From assembly GCA_023396065.1 (NCBI GenBank), contig JAEWXF010000025.1, positions 1 to 64,000 on the forward strand: DNA of 64,000 bases, given 5' to 3'. The notes under the pieces are model-generated. The model was not told where the DNA came from. It saw only the letters and a program-made list of their open reading frames with translations, and did no database searches. The position numbers and the translations under genes are program-made. Shown one piece after another: positions 32,746-41,002 of the stretch. The DNA comes from Methanobacteriota archaeon (lineage in GTDB: Archaea; Halobacteriota; Methanomicrobia; Methanomicrobiales; Methanocorpusculaceae). The stretch's first letter is position 1, and every line of letters begins with the position of its first letter.

Positions 32746-35456
32746 ATACCGCCGACATCGCTGCGGTTCGGGAAACACTTCATCCGAAACTTCAGGCGGC
32801 TCTGGATACACGCGGATTTGATGAGTTCTCTGAAATTCAGATACGGGCTGTTCCCGAACTTATCCGGGGGACAAATGCCGTCCTTATTGCGCCCACCGGG
32901 ACGGGTAAAACCGAAAGCGCGCTTTTGCCAATCTTTCATCAGCTGCTGACCAGACCCCATCCTCCCGGCTTTTCCGCCCTCTATATCACACCGCTCCGTT
33001 CCCTCAACCGGGATATGATGAACCGGCTGGAATGGTGGGGTCATGAGCTTGGGCTGAAGATTTCCGTCCGCCACGGTGATACCACGCAGGGAGACCGCCG
33101 CAAACAGGCGGTCCATCCGCCTGACCTCCTGATTACCACTCCGGAAAGTCTGCAGGCCATGATGATGGGAAAAGTTCTCAGAAAGCATCTCGCGGGCGTT
33201 CGGTATGTGGTCATTGATGAGATTCACGAGCTTGCCGGCGGGAAGCGCGGCAGTCAGCTTTCTGTAGGACTGGAACGGATCGCAGAACTTTCCGGTGAGT
33301 TTCAGAGAATCGGTATTTCCGCAACCGTTGGAAATCCTGAGACGATCGGGCAGTTTCTCTGCGGCAAACGTCCCTACACGATCGTTCAGGTGCCGGTTGC
33401 AAAAACCCTGGACCTCACCGTCCGGTTCGCCGGGGAATCCTTTGGGGATCAGACGAAACTCATTGAAAAGTGCATAGACTCCCACACGTCCACTCTGGTT
33501 TTTACGAACACCCGCAGTGTCGCAGAGGCGATTGGCCACGCACTCCGCAGCCGGGGTGATATTGATGTTCACCATGGTTCTCTTTCCCGGGAGGTCAGGG
33601 TGGATGCGGAGGACCGGTTCCGTGAAGGGCTGACCCGCGGTATGATCTGTACCAGTTCTATGGAACTTGGCATTGACATCGGCCATGTGGATCATGTGAT
33701 ACAGTTTAACTCTCCGCGTGAAGTGGCGCGGCTGATCCAGAGAACCGGCAGGGCAGGCCATCAGCTGCATGCGACGTCCCGGGGAACGATTCTTGCGACC
33801 GGTTTTGACGACTGCATCGAGTCCATGGTCATCGTCCGCAAAGCCATGGCCAACGAGCCGGAGAAGGTCCGGCCCCATATCAATGCAGCAGACGTCATAG
33901 CAAATCAGATCGCCGCACTTGCGGTAGAGCGGGGCGAAATTCCGATCACGAAAATTGAAGAAATCTTCTCCCGGAGTTACTGTTTTGCCGATGCGGGGCC
34001 GTTGATTCGGGATGTGATTGCCCAGATGGAGAAGCATTATCTGGTCCGGACTGAGGGGGATATGCTGATTACCAAGGCCCGGGCACGGAAGTATCTTTCT
34101 CTGAATTTATCTATGATTTCTGACGAGAAGAAGAGTTTTGTCTTCGATGTGGTTTCCCGAAAGCCGGTCGGTACGCTGGATGAATCGTTTGTTATCAGCT
34201 GGATATCTTCAGGCGCGGTTTTTGTGGCACGTGGTCAGATGTGGCGCGTCTTAGACATTGATGAGGACCGGATTATGGTTGAGCCGGCAAAGAATGCGAA
34301 GGGCGAGCTACCGTCATGGGAGGGGGAACAGATTCCGGTGCCGTTTACGGTTGCGATGGAGGCAGGACAGCTGCGGCGGGAACGAAATTTTTCCGCATAC
34401 CGGGCTGATTCGCGTTCGGTTGCATTCTCTGAGAAAATCCTTGCTGAGATGCAGAAGAATCGTTCGGTTGTTGCAACTGATCGTGTGATCGTGCTGGAGG
34501 ATGCGGATGAAGGAGTCGTCGTCAACCTTTGCGGCGGTCACAAAGTGAATGAGGCTCTCGGCCGGGTACTTTCGATTCTCCTGTCGGCACGGTACGGGAC
34601 CTCGGTTGGCATTGAGACAAATGCGTACCGGATTCTGCTGCGGCTGCCGAAGTTCCTGCGCGCGCCTGACGTCGAAGAGGTCCTTCTCTCCCTGGAACCG
34701 GATCATGTGGAGGCGATTTTAACCCTCGCTCTCAAAAAAACGGCTCTGTATAAGTGGAAGCTGGTGCAGGTCGCAAAGAAGTTCGGGGCAATTGATGCGG
34801 ATGCGGATTATGAGAAGATCAGCATACATCGTCTGATGGATCTTTTTGACGGGACCGTGGTGGAGAGGGAGGCATTTCGTGAGCTGTTTTTTTCGAATAT
34901 GGATGTTGCCGGTGCCCGGGAGGTTCTGGAACGGCTGAGAGATCACAAAATGGAGACTACAACCAGCCGGCTGAGTATTATCGGAGCTGAGGGTCTCTTC
35001 ACCGGGCGGGATGTGATTGTGCCGCCGGGCGAGGATCAGGCGATTCTTGCCAGTGTGAAGCATCGGATTGCTGAGCAGGATATCATTCTTGCCTGTATGC
35101 ACTGTAAAAAATGGAAAAGCCGGACAAAGGTGGGTCGTGTGCCGGATCAGCCGCAGTGTCCGGTCTGCGGGGCACGGCTGATTGCGGCGCTGAAACCCTA
35201 TGATGAACCGATGTATGCGGCACTGAATAAGGCAAAGAAAACCACTGAGGAAAAAGATGCGGCGGCACGGATGCTGCGCAACGCCAATATGGTGCTTTCC
35301 AGCGGAAAGCGTGCCGTTATCGCTCTTGCCGGCCGCGGTGTGGGGCCGGAGGCTGCGGCGCGGATTCTGAATACTTTTGCTCAGGGAGATACCTTTTACC
35401 GGGAAATTCTCAAAGAGGAACGGAAGTTTGTCCAGACTCACCGGTTCTGGAAATAA
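32742..35456 (+). CDS. Lhr-type superfamily 2 ATP-dependent helicase
   Basis: 904-residue DNA/RNA helicase of the Lhr-core family. Motif I is A-P-T-G-T-G-K-T-E-S, Ia L-Y-I-T-P-L-R-S-L-N, II V-V-I-D-E-I-H-E-L, III G-I-S-A-T-V-G-N, V T-S-S-M-E-L-G-I-D-I-G and VI Q-R-T-G-R-A-G-H. A winged-helix and Lhr-specific domain follow, and near residue 785 a four-Cys zinc motif (C-M-H-C-K-K-W and C-P-V-C-G-A-R). Lhr proteins unwind with 3'-5' polarity and act in repair of damaged forks. It forms one operon with the phosphoesterase and RPA-associated genes. Confidence 0.92.
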   Translation: MNTADIAAVRETLHPKLQAALDTRGFDEFSEIQIRAVPELIRGTNAVLIAPTGTGKTESALLPIFHQLLTRPHPPGFSALYITPLRSLNRDMMNRLEWWGHELGLKISVRHGDTTQGDRRKQAVHPPDLLITTPESLQAMMMGKVLRKHLAGVRYVVIDEIHELAGGKRGSQLSVGLERIAELSGEFQRIGISATVGNPETIGQFLCGKRPYTIVQVPVAKTLDLTVRFAGESFGDQTKLIEKCIDSHTSTLVFTNTRSVAEAIGHALRSRGDIDVHHGSLSREVRVDAEDRFREGLTRGMICTSSMELGIDIGHVDHVIQFNSPREVARLIQRTGRAGHQLHATSRGTILATGFDDCIESMVIVRKAMANEPEKVRPHINAADVIANQIAALAVERGEIPITKIEEIFSRSYCFADAGPLIRDVIAQMEKHYLVRTEGDMLITKARARKYLSLNLSMISDEKKSFVFDVVSRKPVGTLDESFVISWISSGAVFVARGQMWRVLDIDEDRIMVEPAKNAKGELPSWEGEQIPVPFTVAMEAGQLRRERNFSAYRADSRSVAFSEKILAEMQKNRSVVATDRVIVLEDADEGVVVNLCGGHKVNEALGRVLSILLSARYGTSVGIETNAYRILLRLPKFLRAPDVEEVLLSLEPDHVEAILTLALKKTALYKWKLVQVAKKFGAIDADADYEKISIHRLMDLFDGTVVEREAFRELFFSNMDVAGAREVLERLRDHKMETTTSRLSIIGAEGLFTGRDVIVPPGEDQAILASVKHRIAEQDIILACMHCKKWKSRTKVGRVPDQPQCPVCGARLIAALKPYDEPMYAALNKAKKTTEEKDAAARMLRNANMVLSSGKRAVIALAGRGVGPEAAARILNTFAQGDTFYREILKEERKFVQTHRFWK

Positions 35457-35469
35457 CTCCGGACGCTTT

Positions 35470-35755
35470 CGTGAAAAAACCGCGAATAGCACAAATAGCG
35501 CGAATAAAAAATCGCCAAAGGCGATTTTTGTCACCCGGAATTTGTCAGTTGGTCAAAACGGACGGGACGAGCGGGATAGGAGATCATGAAAACAAGCCAG
35601 ATGCTGCTGTATCTCACTCTATCTGACAATCCCAAGTCAAAGACTTGGACGGCACACAAGCCCAAAGGACTTGCACGCAAATCCCGATTCGAAAGAACGG
35701 TGATAAAAATCGCCTTTGGCGATTTTTTTATTCGCGGTTTTCACACGAAGACGTC
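35470..35755. repeat. Inverted-repeat element with tggcgattttt arms
   Basis: Gene-free stretch between the helicase and tbp. The left arm (about 35470-35535) reads gtgaaaaaaccgcgaat, then an 18-base extra block agcacaaatagcgcgaat, then aaaaaatcgccaaaggcg and atttttgtcacc. The right arm (about 35700-35753) is its inverse: ggtgataaaaatcgcc, tttggcgatttttttattcg, cggttttcacacg. The arms enclose about 165 bases with no convincing gene; an open frame crossing them is largely repeat sequence. Each arm itself contains a hairpin (aaaaatcgcc/ggcgattttt). It has the look of a miniature inverted-repeat element. Confidence 0.75.
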
Positions 35756-35803
35756 TGCAGGGACAGCCACTCCGCACCCACCCCGGCATCGTGGAAATTA
35801 TTC

Positions 35804-35810
35804 AAAAAAA
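35804..35810 (-). terminator. Oligo-T terminator of tbp
   Basis: Minus-strand T7 in cctttttttgaa, nine bases after the tbp stop codon. Confidence 0.5.
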
Positions 35811-35818
35811 GGTATTTC

Positions 35819-36385
35819 TTATTTCTGTTCTTTCAGAATACTTTCAAGCCGTGCTTCCAGGAAGTCCAGACCCTTGCGGACATCATCCAGATTCTTGCCA
35901 CCGGTCAGAATGATTTTTCCTGAGGAGAAGAGCAGGGCCACAATCTTGGGATCCTTAATGCGGTAGACCAGGCCCGGGAACTGTTCCGGCTCGTACTCGA
36001 TAGCCTCAAGCGACAGGGTTGCCACCACACGGTTCAGATTGATGAACTTCCCGATATCATATGAACAGACGATATTGGTCACCGCAACTTTTGGTACATC
36101 CAGGGTCTTGACACCGGCTTCTTTGAGTGAGGCAAGAATAATCGTCAGTCCCTCCTGCAGGGCAGACTCATTTCTGATACCGGTCAGTACGACTTTTCCT
36201 GACGAAAAGATCAGTGACGCCATTCTCGGCGCATCAATACGATATACCGCTCCGGGGAATCGCTTGGTATTCAGCTCGCACCCGTCAATTTTCTCTGCGA
36301 TCTCTGCCAGATTGATCTCATCTGCAATAACGCCGGATGCAACGATATTTTCGATCTTCAGTGTATCGTATGTTTTCCCATCCAT
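35819..36385 (-). CDS. tbp: TATA-binding protein
   Basis: General transcription factor that binds archaeal TATA boxes and recruits TFB and RNA polymerase. The 188-residue protein is the usual two-fold direct repeat: F-P-G-A-V-Y-R-I-D / F-P-G-L-V-Y-R-I-K, M-A-S-L-I-F-S-S-G-K-V-V-L-T-G / I-V-A-L-L-F-S-S-G-K-I-I-L-T-G. It has a short acidic/basic tail (E-S-I-L-K-E-Q-K). A 15-base palindrome lies directly before the start codon, and an agtattatg box about 30 bases upstream. Confidence 0.96.
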   Translation of the reverse strand: MDGKTYDTLKIENIVASGVIADEINLAEIAEKIDGCELNTKRFPGAVYRIDAPRMASLIFSSGKVVLTGIRNESALQEGLTIILASLKEAGVKTLDVPKVAVTNIVCSYDIGKFINLNRVVATLSLEAIEYEPEQFPGLVYRIKDPKIVALLFSSGKIILTGGKNLDDVRKGLDFLEARLESILKEQK

Positions 36386-36400
36386 CTCTATCTAATAGAG
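36386..36400. promoter_or_regulatory. Palindrome at the tbp start site
   Basis: ctctat-cta-atagag is a perfect six-base inverted repeat directly abutting the tbp ATG, between it and the TATA-like box at 36411-36420. It is placed where transcription should start, so it could be an operator or a 5' mRNA hairpin. Confidence 0.4.
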
Positions 36401-36498
36401 CAGATGCAAGCATAATACTTCGTGTCCGAGGGTGCATCCCCCGGGGTTCGGGCACGTGTTAATATCTGGGGAAATCCCATAACTATACGGCAATTATC

Positions 36499-38205
36499 AT
36501 GACCGAAACGCAGGAACATCCTCCAATCGGAGGCAATATTGGGAATTATGAGGAGACGTACAAATCGTTTTCGATACAGGTCCCAAAATACTACAACTTC
36601 GCGTTTGATGTGATCGATGCCTGGGCAAAAAAAGATCGCAACCACTTAGCGATGATCTGGGTTAACCAGCAGGGTGCTGAGAAGAAGTTCACCTTCTGGG
36701 ATATGATGATTCACTCAAATGAGGCCGCAAATATTCTGATGAAGTTCGGAATCCAGAAAGGGGACCGGATTCTTCTGATGCTGCCGCGTGTTCCCGAATG
36801 GTGGATCCTTGTTCTCGGCATTATGAAGCTTGGTGCCGTATTCTGTCCTTCACCTCACATGCTGACAGTAAAAGACATTGCCTACCGCATGAAGGTCGGC
36901 GGCTTTAAAATGGTTATTACCGACAGCGAGAATATGAAAAAGGTGGATGAGGTTGCGTCGGACTGTCCGAATCTCCAGCTTCGGATGATCGTCGACGATG
37001 TTCCCGGAGAACGTCTGCAGACGCCGTGGATCGGATATCGGAATGAGCTGCTGTATCCGGCACCGGTTACAACCAAACTGGTCAGCAGTGTGGGCCGCAG
37101 AGTTCTTGCCACCGATCCGATGCTGATCTATTTCACCTCCGGAACTACAAAGGATCCGAAGATGGTACTGCATGACTATGGTCATCCGCTGGGTCAGACG
37201 GTAACGGCTAAGTTCTGGCATGATTTAACGGAGTTTGATGTCCACTTTACGGTCTCAGATACTGGATGGGCAAAATGCGGCTGGGGGAAGATCTACGGTC
37301 AGTGGATCTGCGGCGCCTGTATCTTTGTCTATGATTACCGTACGAAGTTCCATGCGACCGAGCTTTTGCCGCTGATCGAGAAGTACGGTATTACGTCGTT
37401 CTGCGCGCCCCCGACGATCTACCGGATGCTGATTATCGCAGATCTGAAGAAGTTCTCTTTCAGCGAGCTGCGGACCTGTACCAGTGCCGGTGAACCGCTG
37501 AACCCGGAGGTTATCCGGATCTGGAAAGAAGGAACCGGTCTTACGATTCGTGAAGGATACGGTCAGACCGAGACCTGCTGCTGTATCGCAACCATGCCGG
37601 GAATGGAGGTCAAGCAGGGATCAATGGGACGACCGGTACCCGGCTGGCATATTCAGCTGCATGACGATGAGGGCCGTGAGGTTCCCCAGGGAGAGACCGG
37701 TCGGATCGCCGTTTCGCTGAATCCGAGACCGGCAGGTCTGGTTCGTGAGTATCTGAACAATCCTGAGGAAAACGCGGCTATGTTCGTCAACGGCTGGTAT
37801 TATACCGGTGACAAGGCGTACATGGATGAGGACGGGTATTTCTGGTTCGTCGGAAGAAATGATGATGTGATCAAGAGTTCCGGGTACCGGATCAGTCCGT
37901 TCGAGGTTGAGTCTACCCTGCTTGAGTACCCTGCGGTAAAAGAGAGTGCCGTGGTCGGGTCCCCGGATTCCATCCGTGGTATGGTGATTAAGGCGTTCGT
38001 TGTGCTCCACGACGGGTATCAGCCGTCCGAAAAACTGGTGAAGGATATTCAGGATTATGTGAAGCGGACCACCGCTCCCTACAAATATCCGCGGCTGATT
38101 GAGTTCGTTCCGGAGCTTCCGAAGACGATCTCCGGTAAGATCAAGCGTGCCGAGCTGCGGAATCAGGAGATGCAGAAGTTTGCCGAAGAAAACGGAGATG
38201 CATAA
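36499..38205 (+). CDS. AMP-forming acyl-CoA synthetase (medium/branched-chain type)
   Basis: 568-residue adenylate-forming enzyme that activates a carboxylic acid to its CoA thioester. Motifs: I-Y-F-T-S-G-T-T-K-D-P-K (P-loop), E-G-Y-G-Q-T-E-T, Y-Y-T-G-D-K-A-Y-M-D-E-D-G-Y, G-R-N-D-D-V-I-K-S-S-G-Y-R-I-S (hinge) and catalytic Lys in P-K-T-I-S-G-K-I-K-R. Length and the D-T-G-W-A-K-C-G-W-G-K block match the medium-chain synthetase group to which the methanogen enzyme MacAS (preferring 2-methylbutyrate) belongs. It might salvage branched acids for amino acid synthesis; acetate is a less likely substrate. Confidence 0.88.
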   Translation: MTETQEHPPIGGNIGNYEETYKSFSIQVPKYYNFAFDVIDAWAKKDRNHLAMIWVNQQGAEKKFTFWDMMIHSNEAANILMKFGIQKGDRILLMLPRVPEWWILVLGIMKLGAVFCPSPHMLTVKDIAYRMKVGGFKMVITDSENMKKVDEVASDCPNLQLRMIVDDVPGERLQTPWIGYRNELLYPAPVTTKLVSSVGRRVLATDPMLIYFTSGTTKDPKMVLHDYGHPLGQTVTAKFWHDLTEFDVHFTVSDTGWAKCGWGKIYGQWICGACIFVYDYRTKFHATELLPLIEKYGITSFCAPPTIYRMLIIADLKKFSFSELRTCTSAGEPLNPEVIRIWKEGTGLTIREGYGQTETCCCIATMPGMEVKQGSMGRPVPGWHIQLHDDEGREVPQGETGRIAVSLNPRPAGLVREYLNNPEENAAMFVNGWYYTGDKAYMDEDGYFWFVGRNDDVIKSSGYRISPFEVESTLLEYPAVKESAVVGSPDSIRGMVIKAFVVLHDGYQPSEKLVKDIQDYVKRTTAPYKYPRLIEFVPELPKTISGKIKRAELRNQEMQKFAEENGDA

Positions 38206-38208
38206 TCC

Positions 38209-38215
38209 TTTTTTT
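38209..38215 (+). terminator. Oligo-T terminator of the acyl-CoA synthetase gene
   Basis: taatcc followed by T7 immediately after the stop codon. Confidence 0.6.
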
Positions 38216-38312
38216 CGGCTTACGCCGAATCTCTGAAACCTCTACGTTTATTTACCAGGACCGCAAATATGATAGAGCACAAGAGTAATTCCGGTTTCCG
38301 GGAGTTCATTGC

Positions 38313-38397
38313 GCGAAGGTAGCCAAGCCAGGTCAACGGCGCCAGATTCAGGGTCTGGTCTCATAGGAGTTCTGGGGTTCGAATCCCTTCCTTCGCA
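38313..38397 (+). tRNA. tRNA-Leu (anticodon CAG)
   Basis: 85-nt class II tRNA: acceptor GCGAAGG/CCTTCGC with discriminator A; D-arm GCCAAGCCAGGTCAACGGC; anticodon stem CCAGA/TCTGG with loop TTCAGGG, anticodon CAG; long variable arm tctcataggagttc; T-arm with GGTTCGAATCC. No intron or encoded CCA. Confidence 0.95.
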
Positions 38398-38412
38398 CTT
38401 CTTTTCAGCACA

Positions 38413-38420
38413 GTTATACA
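38413..38420 (+). promoter_or_regulatory. Probable TATA box of the sensor-like lipoprotein gene
   Basis: gttataca, 23-30 bases upstream of the ATG at 38443. It lies just after the tRNA-Leu gene. Confidence 0.45.
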
Positions 38421-38442
38421 TTTGAAACGCGATAAACTGTGT

Positions 38443-39264
38443 ATGGTTCGTGCAGGATACATGTGTGTGTGTCTGTTTTTCCTTATCAGTTGTATTGCCG
38501 CTGCCGGATGTCTTGGTTCCGGGAACTCTGCTGACGATCTTCTGACGGCTGATATGCAGAAAACCTTACAGGTTCTGTCCGGGAAAATCGGGGCTGAACT
38601 GGAAACGACCGCCCGGGATCTGATCAACGTTGCAGACAACCTCTCCCCGGTGAGCGTCAGTCTGGATTCGGCGGAAGCAAAAACAGAGCTGGAAACCTAT
38701 TATCAGGAACATCCGTGGGCAATCGATATTCTGGCGGTCAATGACAGGCTGATGGTGGTAAACGCCGCGCCGGTATCGCGGGAGACTGCCATCGGTTCTG
38801 ATATGTCCGAGTATACACAGGATCGCGCGTCTCTCAGGGCAGGAAATCTGTATCTGGCTGCTGTCTTTGAGCTGGAAGAAGGGAGTCTGGGTTCTGCCCT
38901 TAGTTATCCCATCCCTGCAGAAAACGGATATGTCTATGAGGATTCGCTCGGCGGCGCAAAAGGCTATGTTGCAACGGCCTTTCTCCCGGCGAAACTGATT
39001 AACGATGCCGCTTCTGACGTTCTTGCCGGAAGCCCGTACATTATCCGGGTTGTTCAGCCTGACGGGACGCTGATCTATGACCGGGACGCCTACCAGCTGC
39101 ACAAAAACGTTACCGGGGACCTGCCGCCCGAGGTGTTTATGAAAGAGTCCGGAACTCTGAAAAATACCGTCCGGATCAATGAGACCGAAAAAACCGGAAT
39201 TGTGGTATGGGATACCCTGTCTATCGGCGAAACAGCGTGGCGGATTGTCGTGCTCAATTTCTGA
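38443..39264 (+). CDS. Cache-like extracellular lipoprotein
   Basis: 273 residues. A signal peptide ends in a lipobox (I-A-A-A-G-C-L-G-S-G), then a coiled-coil-like helix and an alpha/beta region resembling a Cache/PAS-like ligand-binding domain (A-I-D-I-L-A-V-N-D-R-L-M-V-V-N-A-A-P, I-R-V-V-Q-P-D-G-T-L-I-Y-D-R). Such domains usually sit on chemoreceptors or histidine kinases; here there is no cytoplasmic part, so it may deliver a ligand to a separate receptor. The ATG at 38443 is favoured over a TTG at 38422 by the TATA spacing. Confidence 0.75.
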   Translation: MVRAGYMCVCLFFLISCIAAAGCLGSGNSADDLLTADMQKTLQVLSGKIGAELETTARDLINVADNLSPVSVSLDSAEAKTELETYYQEHPWAIDILAVNDRLMVVNAAPVSRETAIGSDMSEYTQDRASLRAGNLYLAAVFELEEGSLGSALSYPIPAENGYVYEDSLGGAKGYVATAFLPAKLINDAASDVLAGSPYIIRVVQPDGTLIYDRDAYQLHKNVTGDLPPEVFMKESGTLKNTVRINETEKTGIVVWDTLSIGETAWRIVVLNF

Positions 39265-39279
39265 GGAACATACTCCTCA
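39262..39279. terminator. Stop-codon hairpin between convergent genes
   Basis: TGAGGA...TCCTCA with a six-base loop begins at the stop codon of the lipoprotein gene and sits between it and the convergent tetrapyrrole operon. There is no long T-tract, so a role in termination is tentative. Confidence 0.35.
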
Positions 39280-39348
39280 CCACATAAAACAAAGAGAGAG
39301 ATACATCCCGGTCTTGCCCGAATGGATCTCTCCGTTTTTCAGGAGTGG

Positions 39349-40107
39349 CTAACGCTGCTGAGCCCAGGCCCCTTCCGAGCCGTCGCGATACAGACTCACC
39401 ACTTCCCCGATCACAATAATTGCGGGAGGCTTTACTCCCACCCGGGCAGCTGTATCCCCGATCGTTGCGAGCGTCGCACAGGTCACCCGCTGATCTTTCC
39501 GGAACCCGCGCTCAATCACCGCAATCTTCGTCTCCGACGGCTTTCCGTTTTCGATCAGCAGCTCTGCAATAACCGGGAGATTTTTTACGCCCATAAAAAT
39601 GACAATCGTCCCGGGGCTTCCGGCAAGCCACTTCCAGTCAATGGAGGAAACCTCTTTCTCCGGGTCCTCGTGTCCGGTCACAAACGTTACCTGACTTGCC
39701 CAGGATCGGTGTGTTACCGGAATACCCACACACTCAGGCACCGCAATTCCGCTGGTTACCCCGGGCACCACTTCAACCGCAATGCCATGAGCCCGCAGTG
39801 TCTCCATCTCTTCTCCGCCGCGGCCGAACAGAAACGGATCCCCGCCTTTGAGCCGGACGATGCTCCCTCCGGCCTTGGCTTTTTCCACCAGCAGCGCTTC
39901 AATTTCATCCTGCCGCATGGTGTGATGCCCGCCGTACTTTCCGACATCAATCTTCTCTGCGTGATCCGGCAGTGTTGCCAGGACCTCATCTCCCGGAAGC
40001 TGATCATACAGAATAACGTCTGCTGCATCAATTACTTCCCGGGCTTTTGCCGTCATAAGTCCGAGACCTCCCGGACCCGACCCTACCAGAAACACTTTAC
40101 CTGTCAT
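39349..40107 (-). CDS. cobA: Uroporphyrinogen-III C-methyltransferase
   Basis: SAM-dependent enzyme that methylates uroporphyrinogen III at C2 and C7 to make precorrin-2. 252 residues of the SUMT family: V-G-S-G-P-G-G-L-G-L-M-T near the N-terminus, V-R-L-K-G-G-D-P-F-L-F-G-R-G-G-E-E, V-V-P-G-V-T-S-G-I-A-V-P and G-I-P-V-T-H-R. It is the last gene of the tetrapyrrole operon and overlaps hemC by 11 bases. Its product is oxidised by the first gene of the same operon. Confidence 0.94.
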   Translation of the reverse strand: MTGKVFLVGSGPGGLGLMTAKAREVIDAADVILYDQLPGDEVLATLPDHAEKIDVGKYGGHHTMRQDEIEALLVEKAKAGGSIVRLKGGDPFLFGRGGEEMETLRAHGIAVEVVPGVTSGIAVPECVGIPVTHRSWASQVTFVTGHEDPEKEVSSIDWKWLAGSPGTIVIFMGVKNLPVIAELLIENGKPSETKIAVIERGFRKDQRVTCATLATIGDTAARVGVKPPAIIVIGEVVSLYRDGSEGAWAQQR

Positions 40108-41002
40108 TTTTCTGTAATCCGAGACTCACTCTCGCCTCCTCAATCAGATCGGCAGCCTCCTCGCGAAGTTGTATTCCGATCTCTTTTGCCTCCTCAAACG
40201 AGGATACGTTCTCCCGAACTCTTACCTGCCGCATGCCGTCAAGTGACAGCACCTCGGCAAGCAGGTTTCCCTCCCGGCAGAAGATTCCCTGCGGCGTAAA
40301 GCATCCGCCGCCGACAGCCTCCATAATCACCCGTTCGATTCCGGTATCAAACGCGGTCCGGGGATCGTTCAGGGATGCAAATGCTTCCCGGAGTTCCGGA
40401 GTGTCCCGGCATACTACCGCAACCGTCCCCTGATTCGGTGACGGTACGAAGTGTTCCAGCGGCATTGTCACCCCGTTTACCCGGTATCCCAGCCGGACGA
40501 GACCTGCCTCGGCCAGTACAATCGCATCATACAGACCGTCGTTCAGCTTTGCCAGTCTGGTATCTACGTTTCCCCGCAGGGATTCGACACGCACCGTCGG
40601 TGTACAGTGATAATACCGCAGCAGCTGGGCACGTCTGCGGGTACTTGAGGTGCCAATGGCATAGATTTCATCCATCGGACGGTTGAATGCAAGATAATCC
40701 CACGGAGGGTCACGCGGCAGAATTGCTGCGGTGATCAGGCCTTTTGGCCGGACGGCCGGAATGTCTTTCATACTGTGGACGGCTGCGTCAATCTCGCCGC
40801 GGAGAATCGCATTGTCCAGTTCGCGGACAAACACTCCCTGGCCGCCGATCTGATGCAGGCCGCGGTCAAGCACCACATCCCCTTTGGTGGTAATTGTTTC
40901 CGATACCGCCGGAACATCCCTGTCCCGCAGCATGTCCAGAACGTGATTTGTCTGGGCAAGTGCCAGTTTACTTCCGCGTGTCCCGATCCGTATCGTCAGC
41001 AT
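40097..41002 (-). CDS. hemC: Hydroxymethylbilane synthase (porphobilinogen deaminase)
   Basis: Polymerises four porphobilinogens into hydroxymethylbilane. 301 residues with R-I-G-T-R-G-S-K-L-A-L-A-Q, V-H-S-M-K-D-I-P-A, I-G-T-S-S-T-R-R-R-A-Q-L and R-G-N-V-D-T-R-L-A-K-L. The dipyrromethane-cofactor Cys is in G-G-G-C-F-T-P-Q-G. It overlaps hemL by seven bases upstream and cobA by 11 downstream. Confidence 0.95.
   Translation of the reverse strand: MLTIRIGTRGSKLALAQTNHVLDMLRDRDVPAVSETITTKGDVVLDRGLHQIGGQGVFVRELDNAILRGEIDAAVHSMKDIPAVRPKGLITAAILPRDPPWDYLAFNRPMDEIYAIGTSSTRRRAQLLRYYHCTPTVRVESLRGNVDTRLAKLNDGLYDAIVLAEAGLVRLGYRVNGVTMPLEHFVPSPNQGTVAVVCRDTPELREAFASLNDPRTAFDTGIERVIMEAVGGGCFTPQGIFCREGNLLAEVLSLDGMRQVRVRENVSSFEEAKEIGIQLREEAADLIEEARVSLGLQKNDR

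Noticed and set aside
32583..34037. 484-codon minus-strand frame over the Lhr-type helicase
   Set aside because: All helicase motifs lie on the plus strand; the minus frame has no recognisable motif.
35586..35966. Open frame within and beyond the inverted-repeat element
   Set aside because: It runs through the repeat arm and into the antisense of tbp; no start signal or domain.
38422..38442. TTG start for the lipoprotein gene
   Set aside because: It is only two bases after a TATA-like box, so it would lie upstream of the expected transcript start.
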